Source: Candidatus Thorarchaeota archaeon SMTZ1-83
GTDB taxonomy: Archaea; Asgardarchaeota; Thorarchaeia; Thorarchaeales; Thorarchaeaceae
Length of the DNA stretch: 6,377 bases
NCBI GenBank assembly: GCA_001563325.1
Contig: LRSK01000168.1
Span: 1 to 6,377, forward strand
Direction: 5' to 3'
The position numbers and the translations under genes are program-made. The notes below the pieces were generated by a model, which did no database searches, had not been told where the DNA came from, and saw only the letters and a list, made by a program, of their open reading frames with translations. Shown here piece by piece: positions 5,481 through 6,377 of the stretch (positions are counted from its first letter, which is position 1; the number at the start of each line of letters is the position of its first letter).

Positions 5481-6377
5481 ATGTCAAAGAGGGTTTTCAA
5501 CTTCTATGCGGGCCCTGCGACACTACCGTTGCCGGCCCTTGAAAAGGCACAGAAGGAGCTTCTGAACTTCGCAGGTACAGGTATGTCAATACTCGAGATT
5601 TCACATCGATCGAAAGAATATGAGAAGGTGCACAACGATGCTACGGAGCTTGTACGGGAACTCATGGAGATTCCCAACGAATACAAGGTCATCTGGCTTC
5701 AGGGAGGCGCCTCGACGCAGTTCTTCATGGCACCAGTGAACCTCCAGATACCGGGGCGACCCATGCAGTACGTGGACACTGGGACTTGGTCATCAAAGGC
5801 ATTGAAGGAAGCGAAGCTTTACGGGGATGTCGAAGTCGTGGCATCCTCCAAGGACGAGAATTACTCCTATATTCCCAAAGGAGTTGCCTTCAGTGAGAAC
5901 GCTGCTTTCGCGCACATCACCAGCAACAATACAATCTACGGCACTCAGTGGCAAGAATGGCCAGTTGTACCTGACTCAGTGCCGCTAGTGTGTGACATGT
6001 CCTCAGACCTCCTGGCCCGTAGAATAGAGGTGAAGGATTTTGGGGTCATCTACGCGGGAGCTCAAAAGAATCTTGGACCTGCAGGTGTCACGCTTGTGGT
6101 TGTAAGAGAAGACCTGCTTGATCGGGTTCCGGATGACGTTCCCACTCTGATGAAGTGGAAGACCGAGGTCGAGAAGAACTCATTGTACCACACGCCCCCG
6201 TGCTTTGCGATATACATCTGCAAACTGGCGCTTGAATACTGGAAGGAGTCTGGTGGCATCGAGAAGATTGAGAAGCAAAACCGAGAGAAGGCCAAGATTC
6301 TCTATGATGTGATTGACTCGTCTGAGGGCTTCTACAGAGGTCATGCCCGTTCAGACTCTAGGTCTCTAATGAACGTC
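5481..6377 (+). CDS. serC: Phosphoserine aminotransferase, C-terminus beyond the right edge
   Basis: SerC is a PLP enzyme of the class V aminotransferase group. It interconverts 3-phosphohydroxypyruvate plus glutamate with O-phosphoserine plus 2-oxoglutarate, the second step of the phosphorylated serine pathway, in the cytosol. The 299 codons present show the family signatures: NFYAGPATLP at the N-terminus; MSILEISHRSKEY, the conserved substrate-binding segment; QGGASTQFF with the phosphate-binding GGAS at 75-78; TGTWSSKA; HITSNNTIYGTQW; CDMSSDLLARRI, with the aspartate that contacts the PLP pyridine nitrogen; and YAGAQKNLGPAG with the PLP lysine at K196. About 60 residues are missing at the right edge compared with the usual length of about 360. 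It resembles the bacterial SerC type rather than the distinct archaeal aminotransferases of many methanogens. It begins 9 bases after the DUF1015 stop with an AGGTG site, so the two are probably co-transcribed; a serA gene could follow outside the window. Confidence 0.97.
   Translation, partial: MSKRVFNFYAGPATLPLPALEKAQKELLNFAGTGMSILEISHRSKEYEKVHNDATELVRELMEIPNEYKVIWLQGGASTQFFMAPVNLQIPGRPMQYVDTGTWSSKALKEAKLYGDVEVVASSKDENYSYIPKGVAFSENAAFAHITSNNTIYGTQWQEWPVVPDSVPLVCDMSSDLLARRIEVKDFGVIYAGAQKNLGPAGVTLVVVREDLLDRVPDDVPTLMKWKTEVEKNSLYHTPPCFAIYICKLALEYWKESGGIEKIEKQNREKAKILYDVIDSSEGFYRGHARSDSRSLMNV

Noticed and set aside
5504..6295. Minus-strand frames at 5504-5692 and 6062-6295
   Set aside because: Both are antisense shadows of serC, whose motifs are unmistakable on the plus strand.

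Overview
The window looks archaeal. Several genes are preceded by TATA-box-like elements (the clearest is CTTTAAATA on the minus strand near 2163-2172). Ribosome-binding sites of the GGGGAG/GGTGGAG type sit close to the starts, and there is a TFS/RpoM-type zinc-ribbon protein. Base composition looks near balanced by eye. An Asgard-like lineage, for example a Thorarchaeota relative, is plausible, but this is a guess from gene content and not a demonstrated placement.

Layout. Positions 1-4080 are coded entirely on the minus strand. From the left these are: a large unrecognised gene (1-1500) whose C-terminus lies beyond the left edge; an unrecognised 160-residue gene (1641-2123) with a GTG start and its own strong TATA box; an O6-alkylguanine-DNA alkyltransferase gene (2185-2691) only 20 bases behind a squalene-cyclase/prenyltransferase-repeat protein gene (2712-3593), probably one operon; and a small protein with only the N-terminal zinc ribbon of transcription factor TFS (3726-3986). 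A divergent promoter region (3987-4177) then switches to the plus strand, where a DUF1015 gene (4178-5471) is followed after 9 bases by serC (5481 to the right edge, C-terminus missing).

Two points stand out. First, the DUF1015 gene is interrupted by a single-base (+1) frame change at a GCT-TGA-T junction near 5174-5180. Joining the two frames gives a full-length protein of about 430 residues with all expected motifs, so this is an assembly error, a recent mutation or, less likely, programmed frameshifting. Second, DUF1015 is tightly paired with phosphoserine aminotransferase. It carries a DGHHR motif like that of ParB/Srx-superfamily free-serine kinases, which suggests a role in serine or phosphoserine metabolism. 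The DUF1015 leader also holds two adjacent inverted repeats, one of which pairs with the ribosome-binding site. I saw no CRISPR array, insertion sequence, rRNA or convincing tRNA.
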